From: Gammaproteobacteria bacterium
Lineage (GTDB): Bacteria > Pseudomonadota > Gammaproteobacteria > Pseudomonadales > JADFDG01
Direction: 5' to 3'
Assembly: GCA_018262975.1 (NCBI GenBank)
Contig: JADFDG010000007.1
Span: forward strand, 1-64,000
Length of the DNA stretch: 64,000 nucleotides
The translations under genes and the position numbers were made by a program. The first letter of the stretch is position 1, and every line of letters starts with the position of its first letter. The notes under the pieces are model-generated. The model searched no databases. It was not told where the DNA came from and was given only the letters and a program-made list of their open reading frames with translations. This document shows positions 18,972 through 27,271 of the stretch, piece after piece.

Positions 18972-19291
18972 GCGTGCGCCGCATCAGCATTCCCGACGCC
19001 GCGGCGCTGCTCGCCGACGGCAAGGCCACGGTGGTCGACATCCGCGATGCGCTGTCGTTCCAGGCCGGGCACATCCCCGGTGCCATCCACCTGACCAACG
19101 ACAATGTCGGCCGTTTCCTGCAGGAAACCGACCACGCCCGCCCGCTGGTGGTGTGCTGCTACCACGGCAACAGCAGCATCAGCGCGGCCGCGTTCCTGGC
19201 CGAACAGGGCTACGCCGAGGTCTACAGCCTCGACGGCGGCTTCGAGGGCTGGCGCTTCAACCAGCCGGTCGAGCGCACCGCCCCGCGCTGA
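18968..19291 (+). CDS. glpE: Thiosulfate sulfurtransferase, GlpE-type single-domain rhodanese
   Basis: 107-residue cytoplasmic rhodanese. The active-site loop CCYHGNSS has the second Cys as the persulfide carrier, followed by His-Gly-Asn-Ser as in GlpE. GTG start at 18968 overlaps the RhlB-like stop (GTGA), implying coupled translation. Transfers sulfane sulfur from thiosulfate to cyanide or a thiol/protein acceptor; the physiological acceptor is not evident from context. Confidence 0.92.
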   Translation: MSVRRISIPDAAALLADGKATVVDIRDALSFQAGHIPGAIHLTNDNVGRFLQETDHARPLVVCCYHGNSSISAAAFLAEQGYAEVYSLDGGFEGWRFNQPVERTAPR

Positions 19292-19361
19292 CCTGAATCA
19301 ACGCCTGCCGTCCCGCGGATGGTATGGTGCACCCTTATCCCCCACCGACCGGATGCTCCAC

Positions 19362-19682
19362 ATGCACCAAGACCATAAAGCGCGCCTCACCACCAAGAAA
19401 TCGGAACTCGAGGAGCGCATTGCCCGCCTGGAGCGCGACCAGCGCCACGCCGACGAGCCGGTCGAAAAGGATTTCGAGGAGCAGGCCTCGCAGCGCGAGA
19501 ACGACGACGTGGTCGACGAATTGCTGCGCGAAGCGCGCATCGAACTGCAGCAGATCAACCGCGCGCTGACCCGCATGGCCAGCGGCGACTACGGCACGTG
19601 CGCCAGTTGCGGCGCCGACATCGGCGAGGGCCGCCTGAAGGCCATCCCCGAGGCCACCCTCTGCATCAAGTGCGCCAAATAA
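19362..19682 (+). CDS. TraR/DksA-type zinc-finger protein
   Basis: About 106 residues. An N-terminal coiled coil (HKARLTTKKSELEERIARLE, then DFEEQASQRENDDVVDELL) is followed by a C4 zinc finger, CASCG ... CIKC, at the C-terminus. The Asp/Glu-rich coiled-coil tip resembles DksA-like proteins that enter the RNA polymerase secondary channel, but it is shorter than DksA (151 residues). The start could instead be ATG 19353. It may tune transcription; equivalence with DksA itself is unlikely. Confidence 0.88.
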   Translation: MHQDHKARLTTKKSELEERIARLERDQRHADEPVEKDFEEQASQRENDDVVDELLREARIELQQINRALTRMASGDYGTCASCGADIGEGRLKAIPEATLCIKCAK

Positions 19683-19696
19683 GCACCCGCCCTGCG

Positions 19697-19803
19697 TAGC
19701 GAGGGGGCCATGCCCCCGATTCGCCCGCCTTTCGTGGAGAGGGGGCCATGCCCCCGATTCGCGACATGCAAAAAGCGTCGGGGGCATGGCCCCCTCGCTA
19801 CAA
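19697..19803. repeat. Palindromic intergenic repeat, triple half-unit array
   Basis: Two left-hand half-units in direct orientation (starting 19697 and ~19737) and one right-hand half-unit ending at 19803, in the convergent gap between the DksA-like and metallo-beta-lactamase genes. The spacer CGCCCGCCTTTCGT recurs in the triple array at 47615. Confidence 0.93.
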
Positions 19804-19811
19804 GGCGTTGA

Positions 19812-20648
19812 TCAGGGCACTTGGTAGTTGCCGGCGTCCAGCAGGTCCACGCCCGCGGGCAGCACGCTGATCCAGTCCAGGAAGCGATGCACCATGGCGC
19901 GACCCTTGAACGGCCGGCCGTGCTGCGGAACCATCATTTCCACGTCCATCCCGCGCACCATGTCCGCCCACAGGGCGCTGGCCTTGCGCGAGGCCATGTA
20001 ACGTTGGTGGAAGCCCTTCATGGCGCCGATGTGCGCGTCGAAGTCCTCCACCGGCTCCGCTTCCTTCTCGCTGACGATCGACGAACCCATGTCGCCGCTG
20101 AACAGGATCTTCGACACCGGGTCGTAGAAATGGAAGTTGCCGACCGAGTGCAGGAAGTGCGCCGGCAGCGCCTTGATCGTGCAGTCGCCCAGCGGGATGT
20201 CGCCACCACGGTCCGGCAACTCGATGATGCGGTCGGCCACGTTGACGTTCATGTTCTTCATCATGAACGGCGAGGCCAGGTGCGGCAGGAAGCGCGCCCA
20301 CAGGCGCGAACACACGGCCTTGGCGCGCGTGTGCATCAGCCAGCGCGGCAGCGAGGCGATGATGTCCGGATCCTGGTGCGAGGCCAGCACGTAGTCCAGT
20401 TGCGACAGGTCGCACCACTTCGACAACTCGATGGTGAGCGGGGTGTAGGTCAGGTCGCCACCCGGGTCGATCACCGCGGCGTGCTTCTTGTGGATGATCA
20501 GGAACTGGTTGGCCTGGATGCCGGCCGTTCCGGCCAGGTTGCTGAACACCAGGCAGTGGTGGTCGAGCGCCTTGTCCGAGAACAGCACGGTGGCGGCCGT
20601 GCGGGCTGCCGGCGGCGTGGTGGGGGTCATCGGGGGCTTCATGGTCAT
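19812..20648 (-). CDS. Metallo-beta-lactamase fold protein, ODP/flavodiiron-like
   Basis: 278-residue MBL-fold protein. The metal region is SHQDPD rather than HxHxDH, which recalls oxygen-binding diiron (ODP/FprA-like) domains; further ligand candidates are HFLHSVGN, FSGDMG and PQHGRP. No flavodoxin domain follows, so it is a stand-alone module that could bind O2 or NO at a diiron site, perhaps as a sensor or reductase. ATG 20648 has AGGAG 7 nt upstream. Minus strand, convergent with the DksA-like gene. Confidence 0.82.
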   Translation of the reverse strand: MTMKPPMTPTTPPAARTAATVLFSDKALDHHCLVFSNLAGTAGIQANQFLIIHKKHAAVIDPGGDLTYTPLTIELSKWCDLSQLDYVLASHQDPDIIASLPRWLMHTRAKAVCSRLWARFLPHLASPFMMKNMNVNVADRIIELPDRGGDIPLGDCTIKALPAHFLHSVGNFHFYDPVSKILFSGDMGSSIVSEKEAEPVEDFDAHIGAMKGFHQRYMASRKASALWADMVRGMDVEMMVPQHGRPFKGRAMVHRFLDWISVLPAGVDLLDAGNYQVP

Positions 20649-20799
20649 CACGGATCTCCTGTTGGCTGATGCCGGAGAAATCCGTCTCCCCTCGGCGCAG
20701 GGGGGAGTGTTACTACTTCCGGGTTACGCGGCATTGACCGGCATCAGCCATTGTCAGCATCGCCGGTTGCGGAAACCCCGGATCGCCCCCCGCCCCTTC

Positions 20800-20815
20800 T
20801 GCCCCCTCCCTACAG
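20800..20815. repeat. Palindromic repeat remnant at the 3' end of the PIN-PhoH gene
   Basis: Minus-strand CTGTAGGGAGGGGGCA matches the outer half of the repeat. Its TAG (20812-20810) is the stop codon of the PIN-PhoH gene; the rest of the unit has decayed. Confidence 0.6.
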
Positions 20816-22285
20816 GTGCGACTCCGCAAACTCGGCGAGGATGCTGCGCGGCACCCCGTTCAGGTGCACCGAGCCGCCGTGGCCGAAGCCCTTGAAGCGC
20901 TCCGCCATGTAGGCGAGCCCCGAACTGGTGGCCGACAGGTAGGGCGTGTCGATCTGCGCCAGGTTGCCCAGGCAGACCACCTTCGAGCCCTCCCCGGCCC
21001 GGGTGATGATGGCTTTCATCTGGTGCGGCGTGAGGTTCTGGCACTCGTCGATCAGGATGATCGCCTTCTGGAACGAGCGGCCGCGGATGTAGTTGAGCGC
21101 CTTGAACTGGATGTTGGCGCGCTCCTTCACGTACTGGATGGACGACAGCGGGTTCTCGTCGTTCAGGTGCAGCGCCTCGATGTTGTCGGTGATGGCGCCC
21201 AGCCACGGGTCCATCTTTTCCTCCTCGGTGCCCGGCAGGAAGCCGTGGTCCTCGGCCAGCGGCGGCGTGGAGCGGGTGGCGATGATCTTGTTGTAGCGCT
21301 TCTGGCCGATGACCATCTCGATGGACGCCGCCAGCGCCAGGATGGTCTTGCCGGAGCCGGCCGCGCCGGTCAGGTTGACGATGTGCACGTCCGGATCGAG
21401 CAACAGGTGCAGGGCGATGGCCTGGTGGACGTTGATCGGCTTGAGGCCCCAGGCGCTCTCGTGCAGCAACTGGTCGCGCGGCAGGTCTCGCAGCACCACG
21501 GTGTGGCTGCTCACCTCCGTCACCCGGCCAACGAAGCCCTGCTCGTCGAGGATGAACTGGTTGGGGTAAACCTCGGTACCGAGCACCTCGTCGACCAGGA
21601 AAGCGCGGCTCAGCGTATGGAACACGCCCTCGGGGGTCTGCCGCGTTTCCACCTGCTGCACGCAGTCCCAGAACGACCCCGGCACCTCGTGGTAGCCCTT
21701 GTTGAGCTGCTTGATGTCGGAGACCAGCTGGTCGTTGTGGTAGTCCTCGGCATCGAGACCACAACTGCGCGCCTTCAGGCGCATGTTGATGTCCTTGGTG
21801 ACCAGCACGTAATGCTGGTCGGGGTGTTGCCGTTGCAGGGCCAGCAGCGAGTTGATAATGCGGTTGTCGTTGAGGTCGTTGGCCAGCACGCCCTCTTCCT
21901 CGAGCTCGGGGCGGTTCAGCAGCACGGTGAGCGTGCCGTGGGTGTCCTTGCGGCCCGGCGCCTGGATGGGCACGCCCGCCTCGATTTCATCGACGCTGGC
22001 GCTGCCCAGCACCTGGTCGATCAGGCGGATCGCCTGGCGGCACTCGCCGGCCACGCCGCTCTTGCCGGACTTCAGCTTGTCGAGCTCTTCCAGCACAGTC
22101 ATCGGGATGATGACGTGGTGCTCCTCGAAGTTGAGCAGCGAGTTGGGATCGTGGATGAGGACGTTGGTGTCGAGGACGTAGGACTTGCGGGCGGGACGGT
22201 TGCGAGGGGCTGCGTTTTGCGAGGCGACGCTCGTGACGGCGTTTTTCCGGTTGAGCGCCTTGATGACCGCTGCTGATTCTTCCAT
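20810..22285 (-). CDS. PIN domain-PhoH ATPase fusion
   Basis: 491 residues with an N-terminal PIN-type ribonuclease domain (VLDTNVLIHDP near residue 37, acidic residues to ~170) and a C-terminal PhoH P-loop domain (GAAGSGKTILAL; IILIDECQNLTPHQMK). Such PIN-PhoH fusions act as ATP-dependent RNA unwinding/cleaving enzymes, and some are stress-linked. Distinct from the YbeZ-type PhoH at 35320. ATG 22285 has GGAG upstream. The stop TAG lies in a decayed palindromic repeat. Confidence 0.93.
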   Translation of the reverse strand: MEESAAVIKALNRKNAVTSVASQNAAPRNRPARKSYVLDTNVLIHDPNSLLNFEEHHVIIPMTVLEELDKLKSGKSGVAGECRQAIRLIDQVLGSASVDEIEAGVPIQAPGRKDTHGTLTVLLNRPELEEEGVLANDLNDNRIINSLLALQRQHPDQHYVLVTKDINMRLKARSCGLDAEDYHNDQLVSDIKQLNKGYHEVPGSFWDCVQQVETRQTPEGVFHTLSRAFLVDEVLGTEVYPNQFILDEQGFVGRVTEVSSHTVVLRDLPRDQLLHESAWGLKPINVHQAIALHLLLDPDVHIVNLTGAAGSGKTILALAASIEMVIGQKRYNKIIATRSTPPLAEDHGFLPGTEEEKMDPWLGAITDNIEALHLNDENPLSSIQYVKERANIQFKALNYIRGRSFQKAIILIDECQNLTPHQMKAIITRAGEGSKVVCLGNLAQIDTPYLSATSSGLAYMAERFKGFGHGGSVHLNGVPRSILAEFAESHL

Positions 22286-22639
22286 GCGCACTCCGCACTG
22301 GTTCGGGCTCTGTGCGCCGATCGCCTGCGGCCGTGCATCGGGGGGACGGCGGGCCGGCAGGGAGCGACGGGGATCCTGCAATGCAGCCTGTCCGGCTGCT
22401 CGCTCGCTCGAGAGGGATTACACGATGGCATCCTCCCAGGGTCGGCCCGACCCGTGAGTGCGGTACGCCCCGACAATAGCGGGGGCCGCGCAGGTCCTGC
22501 AAGCGCCGCCTTCACGTTCGTCAGTCAGGCACCCGGGCGGTGCAAAGGTGCCCCTATGTTGTGCTACGTTTGGCCACCTTTCGGAACCCGCGGGTTCCGG
22601 TAAACGAATTTCGCTGACCCGTACCGGAGGAAGAACACG
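22286..22639. other. Divergent intergenic region, 354 bp
   Basis: Separates the PIN-PhoH gene (minus) and the DUF7064-type gene (plus), so it should hold both promoters. A 10-codon ORF at ~22424 was seen but is not convincing. A perfect 18-bp palindrome is near the right side. No clear -10/-35 pair, RNA gene or repeat-family copy was found. Confidence 0.6.
22582..22599. promoter_or_regulatory. Perfect 18-bp palindrome upstream of the DUF7064-type gene
   Basis: CGGAACCCG/CGGGTTCCG is fully self-complementary, 40 nt before ATG 22640. Could be an operator for an unlinked dimeric regulator; no T-run, so not a terminator. Confidence 0.5.
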
Positions 22640-23683
22640 ATGGATCTCGGCCCTGACGCCCGCCTGCGCCTCGAACCGAAGGATGAGTACACGCACCCGA
22701 TCGAGGCTGCGTCGAACTTCAACGAGAGCATGTACATCAACGTGTTCGACCACGAGCAACGCGTCGGCGGCTGGTTCCGCGTCGGCAACCGCCCCAACGA
22801 GGGGCACGCCGAGATGAGCTGCTGCCTGCACTTCCCCGACGGCAGCGCCGCCTTCATGTTCCAGCGCCCGGAAATCCACCGCAACGACCGCATCGCGGCC
22901 GGCGGCATGGCCTTCGAGGTGGTCAAGCCGTTCGAACACCTGCGCGTGAGCTACGAAGGCCAGGTCTGCTTCATGAAGGACCCGCAGGACATGGCCAATC
23001 CGAAGGAAGCCTTCAAGAAGAACCCGCTGGTGCCCTGCAAGTTCGTGATCGACTTCCGCGGCATCTCGCCGGTATTCGGCGGCGAGAAAGTGGACGAGCA
23101 CGGCAAGCCGGTGGAGGAAGCCGCCGACGAGGCCTTCGCGCGCGCCCACTACGAGCAGCACATGCGCGGCACCGGCACCATCTGGGTGGGTGACAGGAGC
23201 TGGACCATCAACGGTCTGGGCCTGCGCGACCACTCCTGGGGCCCGCGCTACTGGCAGAACCTCTACTGGTACCGCTGGATGCCGATGGCGTTCAGCGACG
23301 ACTTCGCCATCAACGTGTCCATCGTGCAGATGGCCAGCGGCAAGCAGTACGTGTGGGGCATGGTGCTGCGCAAGGGTGCCGACGGCAAGAAGGAGTACGT
23401 GCTGGTGGAGGATGCCCGCATCACCTCCACGCTGGACAAGCACGACCAGGCCATCGAACAGACCATCTGGCTGCGCACGAAGGAGCGCGAGTACACCGTC
23501 ACCGGCAAGTCGCTGTCGCTGGTGCCGCTGCGCAACCGCCGCACGCGCAAGGACGGCAGCCTGATGCACACCCGCATCACCGAGGCCATGACCGAATACC
23601 GCTGCAACGGCCATGTCGGCTACGGCATGAGCGAGTATCTCGACCAGATCGTTGACGGCGTGCCGGTCGGCAAGCACTGCTGA
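22640..23683 (+). CDS. DUF7064/DUF7065-like (AttH/CrtC-type beta-barrel) protein
   Basis: 347 residues, no signal peptide or membrane segment. Rich in Trp/Tyr/His in the middle (WTINGLGLRDHSWGPRYW), with many beta-strand-like runs such as MYINVFDH and YVWGMVLRKG, typical of lipocalin-like AttH/CrtC and DUF7064-type barrels. The assignment to this family is from overall pattern. ATG 22640 has CGGAGGAAG upstream. Followed by an aminoglycoside-phosphotransferase-fold gene and DUF6285, a set often seen with acyl-CoA metabolism. Binding of a hydrophobic ligand is a reasonable guess; no reaction can be assigned. Confidence 0.6.
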   Translation: MDLGPDARLRLEPKDEYTHPIEAASNFNESMYINVFDHEQRVGGWFRVGNRPNEGHAEMSCCLHFPDGSAAFMFQRPEIHRNDRIAAGGMAFEVVKPFEHLRVSYEGQVCFMKDPQDMANPKEAFKKNPLVPCKFVIDFRGISPVFGGEKVDEHGKPVEEAADEAFARAHYEQHMRGTGTIWVGDRSWTINGLGLRDHSWGPRYWQNLYWYRWMPMAFSDDFAINVSIVQMASGKQYVWGMVLRKGADGKKEYVLVEDARITSTLDKHDQAIEQTIWLRTKEREYTVTGKSLSLVPLRNRRTRKDGSLMHTRITEAMTEYRCNGHVGYGMSEYLDQIVDGVPVGKHC

Positions 23684-23698
23684 TCATTACCCCCGACC

Positions 23699-23755
23699 TG
23701 TAGCGAGGGGGCCATGCCCCCGACCGCGCATCGCGGGCATGGCCCGCTCACTACA
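23699..23755. repeat. Palindromic intergenic repeat, full pair with compensatory changes
   Basis: Left half-unit 23699-23723 is consensus. The right half (23731-23755) has GCGGGCATGGCCCGC in place of GGGGGCATGGCCCCC: both sides of the mini-hairpin changed together, keeping pairing. Tandem gap before the phosphotransferase gene. Confidence 0.92.
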
Positions 23756-23772
23756 CGAATACCGGAATACCC

Positions 23773-24768
23773 ATGGCCACGAAGGTCGACCACGACTCGG
23801 TGATCCGCGTGCTGGGCGATGCCCTGCCGGCGCCGCTCACCGTCACCCGCATCGCCTCGCTCACCGGCGGCGCCTCGGCGGAAACCTGCGCCGTGGACGT
23901 CACCGACGGCCGCGGCCAGGCGCACGCGCTGATCCTGCGCCGCAGCGCCGGCGAAGGCAGCGACGGCTTCAACCCCGGCGTGGGCAAGCGCGAGGAAGCG
24001 CAGACGCAGGGCGCCGGCGCGCGCCATGGCGTGCCGGCCGCCGCGGTGCTGGCGGTGTTCGAGCAGGACGCCACGCTGGGCAACGGCTACGTCATGCAGC
24101 GCCTCGAGGGCGAAGCAATCGCCCGCAAGCTGTTGCGCGACGAGCGCTACGCGGTGGCCCGCACACGGCTGGTGGACGACTGCGCGCGTGCGCTGGCAGC
24201 CATCCACCGCGTGCCGCTGGCCGACCTGCCGGTGCTGCCGGAACTCACCGCCGCGAAGCAGCTCGACCAGCTGGAAGCGATGCACAAGGCCTTCGGCCAG
24301 CGCATCCCTGCCTTCTCGCTGGCGTTCCGCTGGCTGCGCGAGCGGCTGCCGCCGGAACGCCCGCTGGCGCTGGTGCACGGCGACTTCCGCACCGGCAACC
24401 TGCTGGTCGGCGACGACGGGCTGGTGGCGGTGCTGGACTGGGAGCTGGTGCACCTCGGTGACCCGCTGGAGGACCTCGGCTGGTTCTGCGTACCGGCCTG
24501 GCGCTTCGGCAGCGACCTGCCCGCCGGCGGCTTCGGCAGCCGCGAGGCGCTGATCGCCGCCTACGAGCGAGAGAGCGGCACGCGGGTCGATCCCGCCGAA
24601 GTGCATTTCTGGGAGGTGTTCGGCACGCTGCGCTGGGGAGTGATCTGCCAGTTCCAGTCGTTCGCGCACCTGAACGGCATTGCCCGCTCGGTGGAGCGCG
24701 CCGCCATCGGCCGCCGCGTCACCGAAGTCGAACTCGACCTGCTGCTGTTGCTCGACCACCACCTGTAG
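23773..24768 (+). CDS. Aminoglycoside phosphotransferase-fold kinase (ACAD10/11-like)
   Basis: 331-residue protein kinase-like (APH) enzyme. Catalytic loop LVHGDFRTGNLL near residue 200 with the Asp and Asn in place, and metal-binding Asp in VLDWELVHLGDPLEDLGW. This subgroup resembles the kinase domain of ACAD10/11, which phosphorylates hydroxyacyl-CoA before dehydration, rather than drug-resistance enzymes; that assignment is inference. The stop codon TAG (24766-24768) lies inside the next palindromic repeat. Likely cotranscribed with DUF6285 downstream. Confidence 0.85.
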   Translation: MATKVDHDSVIRVLGDALPAPLTVTRIASLTGGASAETCAVDVTDGRGQAHALILRRSAGEGSDGFNPGVGKREEAQTQGAGARHGVPAAAVLAVFEQDATLGNGYVMQRLEGEAIARKLLRDERYAVARTRLVDDCARALAAIHRVPLADLPVLPELTAAKQLDQLEAMHKAFGQRIPAFSLAFRWLRERLPPERPLALVHGDFRTGNLLVGDDGLVAVLDWELVHLGDPLEDLGWFCVPAWRFGSDLPAGGFGSREALIAAYERESGTRVDPAEVHFWEVFGTLRWGVICQFQSFAHLNGIARSVERAAIGRRVTEVELDLLLLLDHHL

Positions 24769-24794
24769 CGAGGGGGCTTGGCCCACTCGCTACA
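24764..24794. repeat. Palindromic repeat, collapsed 31-bp copy
   Basis: Outer arms TGTAGCGAG and CTCGCTACA are intact around a shortened centre (most of both mini-hairpins deleted), in the tandem gap before DUF6285. Its TAG ends the phosphotransferase gene. Confidence 0.88.
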
Positions 24795-24815
24795 ACAATG
24801 CGCTGGAGAACCGGG

Positions 24816-25190
24816 ATGCTGGATGAACGCCCCACCGCCGCCGAGCTGGTCGCCGCGGTTGCCGAATTCCTCGAGAAAAAGGCCACGCCGCAACTGGATG
24901 CCGCCACCGCCTTCCACGCAAAGGTCGCGGTGAACGTGCTGCGCATCGTCGAACGCGAACTGGCGCAGGGCGCCGGCGTGGATGCGGCGGAACGCACGCG
25001 CCTGGGCGCCTTGCTGGGCCACGACGGCGAGCTGGCCGCACTCAACGCGGAACTGTGCGAGCAGATCGCCCGCGGTGATATCGCCACCGACAACGCGGCG
25101 CTGCGTGCCCACCTGTTGCAGAGCGCGCTGGCGCGCATGGCCGTCGACAGCCCGAAATATCCCTCGCTGAAGAACGCCCCGTCCCCGTAA
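24816..25190 (+). CDS. DUF6285 domain protein
   Basis: 124-residue all-helical protein opening MLDERPTAAELVAAVAEFLE, matching the small DUF6285 family that usually follows phosphotransferase-family genes. ATG 24816 is preferred because GGAGAA stands 7 nt upstream; ATG 24798 abuts the repeat. Acidic, with no signal peptide. It likely works with the kinase-like protein encoded 47 nt upstream, perhaps as a regulatory subunit; that is inferred only from gene pairing. Confidence 0.78.
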   Translation: MLDERPTAAELVAAVAEFLEKKATPQLDAATAFHAKVAVNVLRIVERELAQGAGVDAAERTRLGALLGHDGELAALNAELCEQIARGDIATDNAALRAHLLQSALARMAVDSPKYPSLKNAPSP

Positions 25191-25232
25191 CGGACAGGCC
25201 GGCCCCTGGCAGCCACGGGCGCGGCCCGTCCC

Positions 25233-25823
25233 CTACGAGGCCTTGAGCAGCACGGGCGGCGACAGCCGCGCATCGCGCAGGAAGGGAATCTCCGCCCGGC
25301 CGAAATCGCCGGGCACGCAGCGGCTGGAACGCACCGTGCGGCACATCAGGCCGAGCCGCTTGTACACCTCGGCAACCAGTTCGCTGCAGAACACGCGGTC
25401 CACCCGCTGCGGACGACGGTTCGCCGACAGCAGGTCGCGCACCAGCGTCACCGTGAAATCCTTGTAGCCCCGGTAACGCCACCACTCGGCCAGTTCGCGG
25501 ATTTCCTCGTCGAGGCCCGCCGGGCGTTCATCGAGTTCCAGGCGACGCCAGGCCACCGCACCGTCGTAGGCGGCCAGCTTGTCGGCCAGGTGAACCACCT
25601 GCACGCCGCGCACCGGCCGGCCCAGCGCAATGTCGGCAGACTCGTCGGTGTTGGTCGCCTCGAGCAGCAGCAGGTCGTCGCCGTCACGCAGCACCAGGCC
25701 CACGTGCGACCAGCGGCTGCCGGTGAACAGGCGGATGGTGCCGCTCACCAGCCCCTTGCCCGAGAACAGCACCAGGTCGCCGGTAGCGGCGCCGGCCAGC
25801 AGTGCCGCGCGTTGCGTTGCCAT
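25233..25823 (-). CDS. NlpC/P60-like hydrolase, permuted (YiiX/YebB type)
   Basis: 196-residue papain-fold protein of the circularly permuted NlpC/P60 group. The His in SRWSHVGLVL (~residue 40) and the Cys in FCSELVAEVYKRLGL (~residue 149) form the expected pair in permuted order. These enzymes hydrolyse amide or thioester bonds in cell wall or lipid-linked substrates. No signal peptide is seen. ATG 25823 follows GGAGG at 5 nt. Convergent with DUF6285; the short gap holds only a weak repeat-like remnant near the stop. Confidence 0.82.
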   Translation of the reverse strand: MATQRAALLAGAATGDLVLFSGKGLVSGTIRLFTGSRWSHVGLVLRDGDDLLLLEATNTDESADIALGRPVRGVQVVHLADKLAAYDGAVAWRRLELDERPAGLDEEIRELAEWWRYRGYKDFTVTLVRDLLSANRRPQRVDRVFCSELVAEVYKRLGLMCRTVRSSRCVPGDFGRAEIPFLRDARLSPPVLLKAS

Positions 25824-26001
25824 GGGGACCTCCGCGCCATGCAGTCGGTGTTCCGTCATGCGCGGCATTGTGGGGACGCTTGCTGAACGGGCAATGACAC
25901 CCGCGTGGCAGGCTCGCAACACCGGCGTCACCGCCGCGTCATTGTCATGAAGACGACACCTGTGGCTTGCAGACTGCGCTGTCATCCTGCGCCGCCCTGA
26001 C

Positions 26002-27063
26002 ATGACCGAACGCACCCTGCTGCTGCACCAACACCTGCCGGAACTGCTCGAGCTGGAGTTGATCCTGCGCCGTGGCGGGCCGCTGCTGCGCACGCAGGTG
26101 CTGCACGAGGTGCAATTGCCTGCCATGACCCTGCCGGTGCATGCGGTCTGCCTGGGCAGCGAAGCACCGGACGCGCCGGCGGTGGGATTTTTCGGTGGCG
26201 TGCACGGCGTCGAGCGGGTCGGTGCGCAGATCGTGCTGTCCTACCTGCGCACGACGGTGGAGCGCGCGTTGTGGGACCCGTTGTTCCGCGAGCAACTGCA
26301 ACAAGTGCGCCTGGTGTTCATGCCGATGGTGAACCCCGGCGGCATCTGGCGACGCACGCGCGCCAACCCCAACGGGGTCGACCTGATGCGCAACGCGCCG
26401 ATCGATGCCACCGGTGATGCCAACGGCAAGGTGCCGTGGCTGGTCGGGGGACACCGCTATGGCAGCTGGCTGCCGTGGTTCCGCGGCCACCGTGCGAACG
26501 GCATGGAACCCGAGGCCATGGCCCTGATCGAACTGGCGCGACGCGAGTTGATGCGCTCGCGTTTCAGCCTCTCGGTGGACGTGCACTCCGGCTTCGGTAC
26601 CGTCGACCGGATGTGGTTCTGCTACGCGCGCACGCACCGGCCGATGGAACATCTCGCCGAAGTGCGCGCACTGTCGCTGCTGTTCGACCGCACGCACCCT
26701 TTTCACCATGAATACCTGATCGAACCGCAATCGGTGAACTACACCACGCACGGCGACCTGTGGGACTTCCTGTACGACGAGTCATTGCAGGAAGACGGCG
26801 AGCGCATGTTCCTGCCGTTCACGCTGGAACTCGGCTCATGGCTGTGGGTGAAGAAGAACCCGTGGCAGTTGCTGCGCCTGTTCGGCATGTTCAACCCCAT
26901 CCTGCACCACCGCCTGAAACGCGTGCTGCGCCAGCACACCGTGCTGTTCGACTTCCTGGTGCGCGCTGCCGCCACGCACCGCGACTGGCTGCCCACCGGT
27001 GGCTGGCGCGAGCAACTGGCGCGCGATGCGCTGCAGCACTGGTATCTCAGCCACGGCCAGTAA
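26002..27063 (+). CDS. M14-like zinc carboxypeptidase/deacylase (DUF2817-type)
   Basis: 353-residue zinc hydrolase of the M14 clan. Zinc ligands fit GGVHGVERVG (His..Glu, residues ~73-76) and DVHSGFG (His), with a catalytic Glu likely in TLELGSW. NPGGIWRRTRANPNGVDLMRN matches the Arg/Asn substrate-binding strip of carboxypeptidases. No signal peptide, so probably cytoplasmic. Divergent from the NlpC/P60-like gene. It might trim peptides or deacylate a small molecule; substrate unknown. Confidence 0.85.
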   Translation: MTERTLLLHQHLPELLELELILRRGGPLLRTQVLHEVQLPAMTLPVHAVCLGSEAPDAPAVGFFGGVHGVERVGAQIVLSYLRTTVERALWDPLFREQLQQVRLVFMPMVNPGGIWRRTRANPNGVDLMRNAPIDATGDANGKVPWLVGGHRYGSWLPWFRGHRANGMEPEAMALIELARRELMRSRFSLSVDVHSGFGTVDRMWFCYARTHRPMEHLAEVRALSLLFDRTHPFHHEYLIEPQSVNYTTHGDLWDFLYDESLQEDGERMFLPFTLELGSWLWVKKNPWQLLRLFGMFNPILHHRLKRVLRQHTVLFDFLVRAAATHRDWLPTGGWREQLARDALQHWYLSHGQ

Positions 27064-27191
27064 ATGCACCGCCACGGTGCGCGACAGCGCCGGGCGTGCC
27101 CGCAGACGGTGCCCGAAAATGGGGCGGGAACCGCAGGCCGCAAGGCCCGACCCAAGGCTATCTGATTGAAATAATGCGACTTTCCAAAGGT

Positions 27192-27207
27192 TGGCACGCC
27201 TTGTGCT
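27192..27207 (+). promoter_or_regulatory. Sigma-54 (-24/-12) promoter of the TorF-type gene
   Basis: TGGCACG with GG at 27193-27194 and GC at 27205-27206, exactly 10 nt apart, as sigma-54 RNA polymerase requires. It lies 65 nt before the porin start codon. TorF-type genes are often linked to nitrogen control, which fits. Confidence 0.75.
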
Positions 27208-27271
27208 CTTGTCCTGTCAGAGCCGCTCTTTTGGCGGCCCTACTTCAGACAACCGATGGGAGTCACCTGAA

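Noticed and set aside
22424-22456. 10-codon ORF before the DUF7064-type gene
   Set aside because: No Trp, Leu or other regulatory codon run, and no attenuator hairpin follows.
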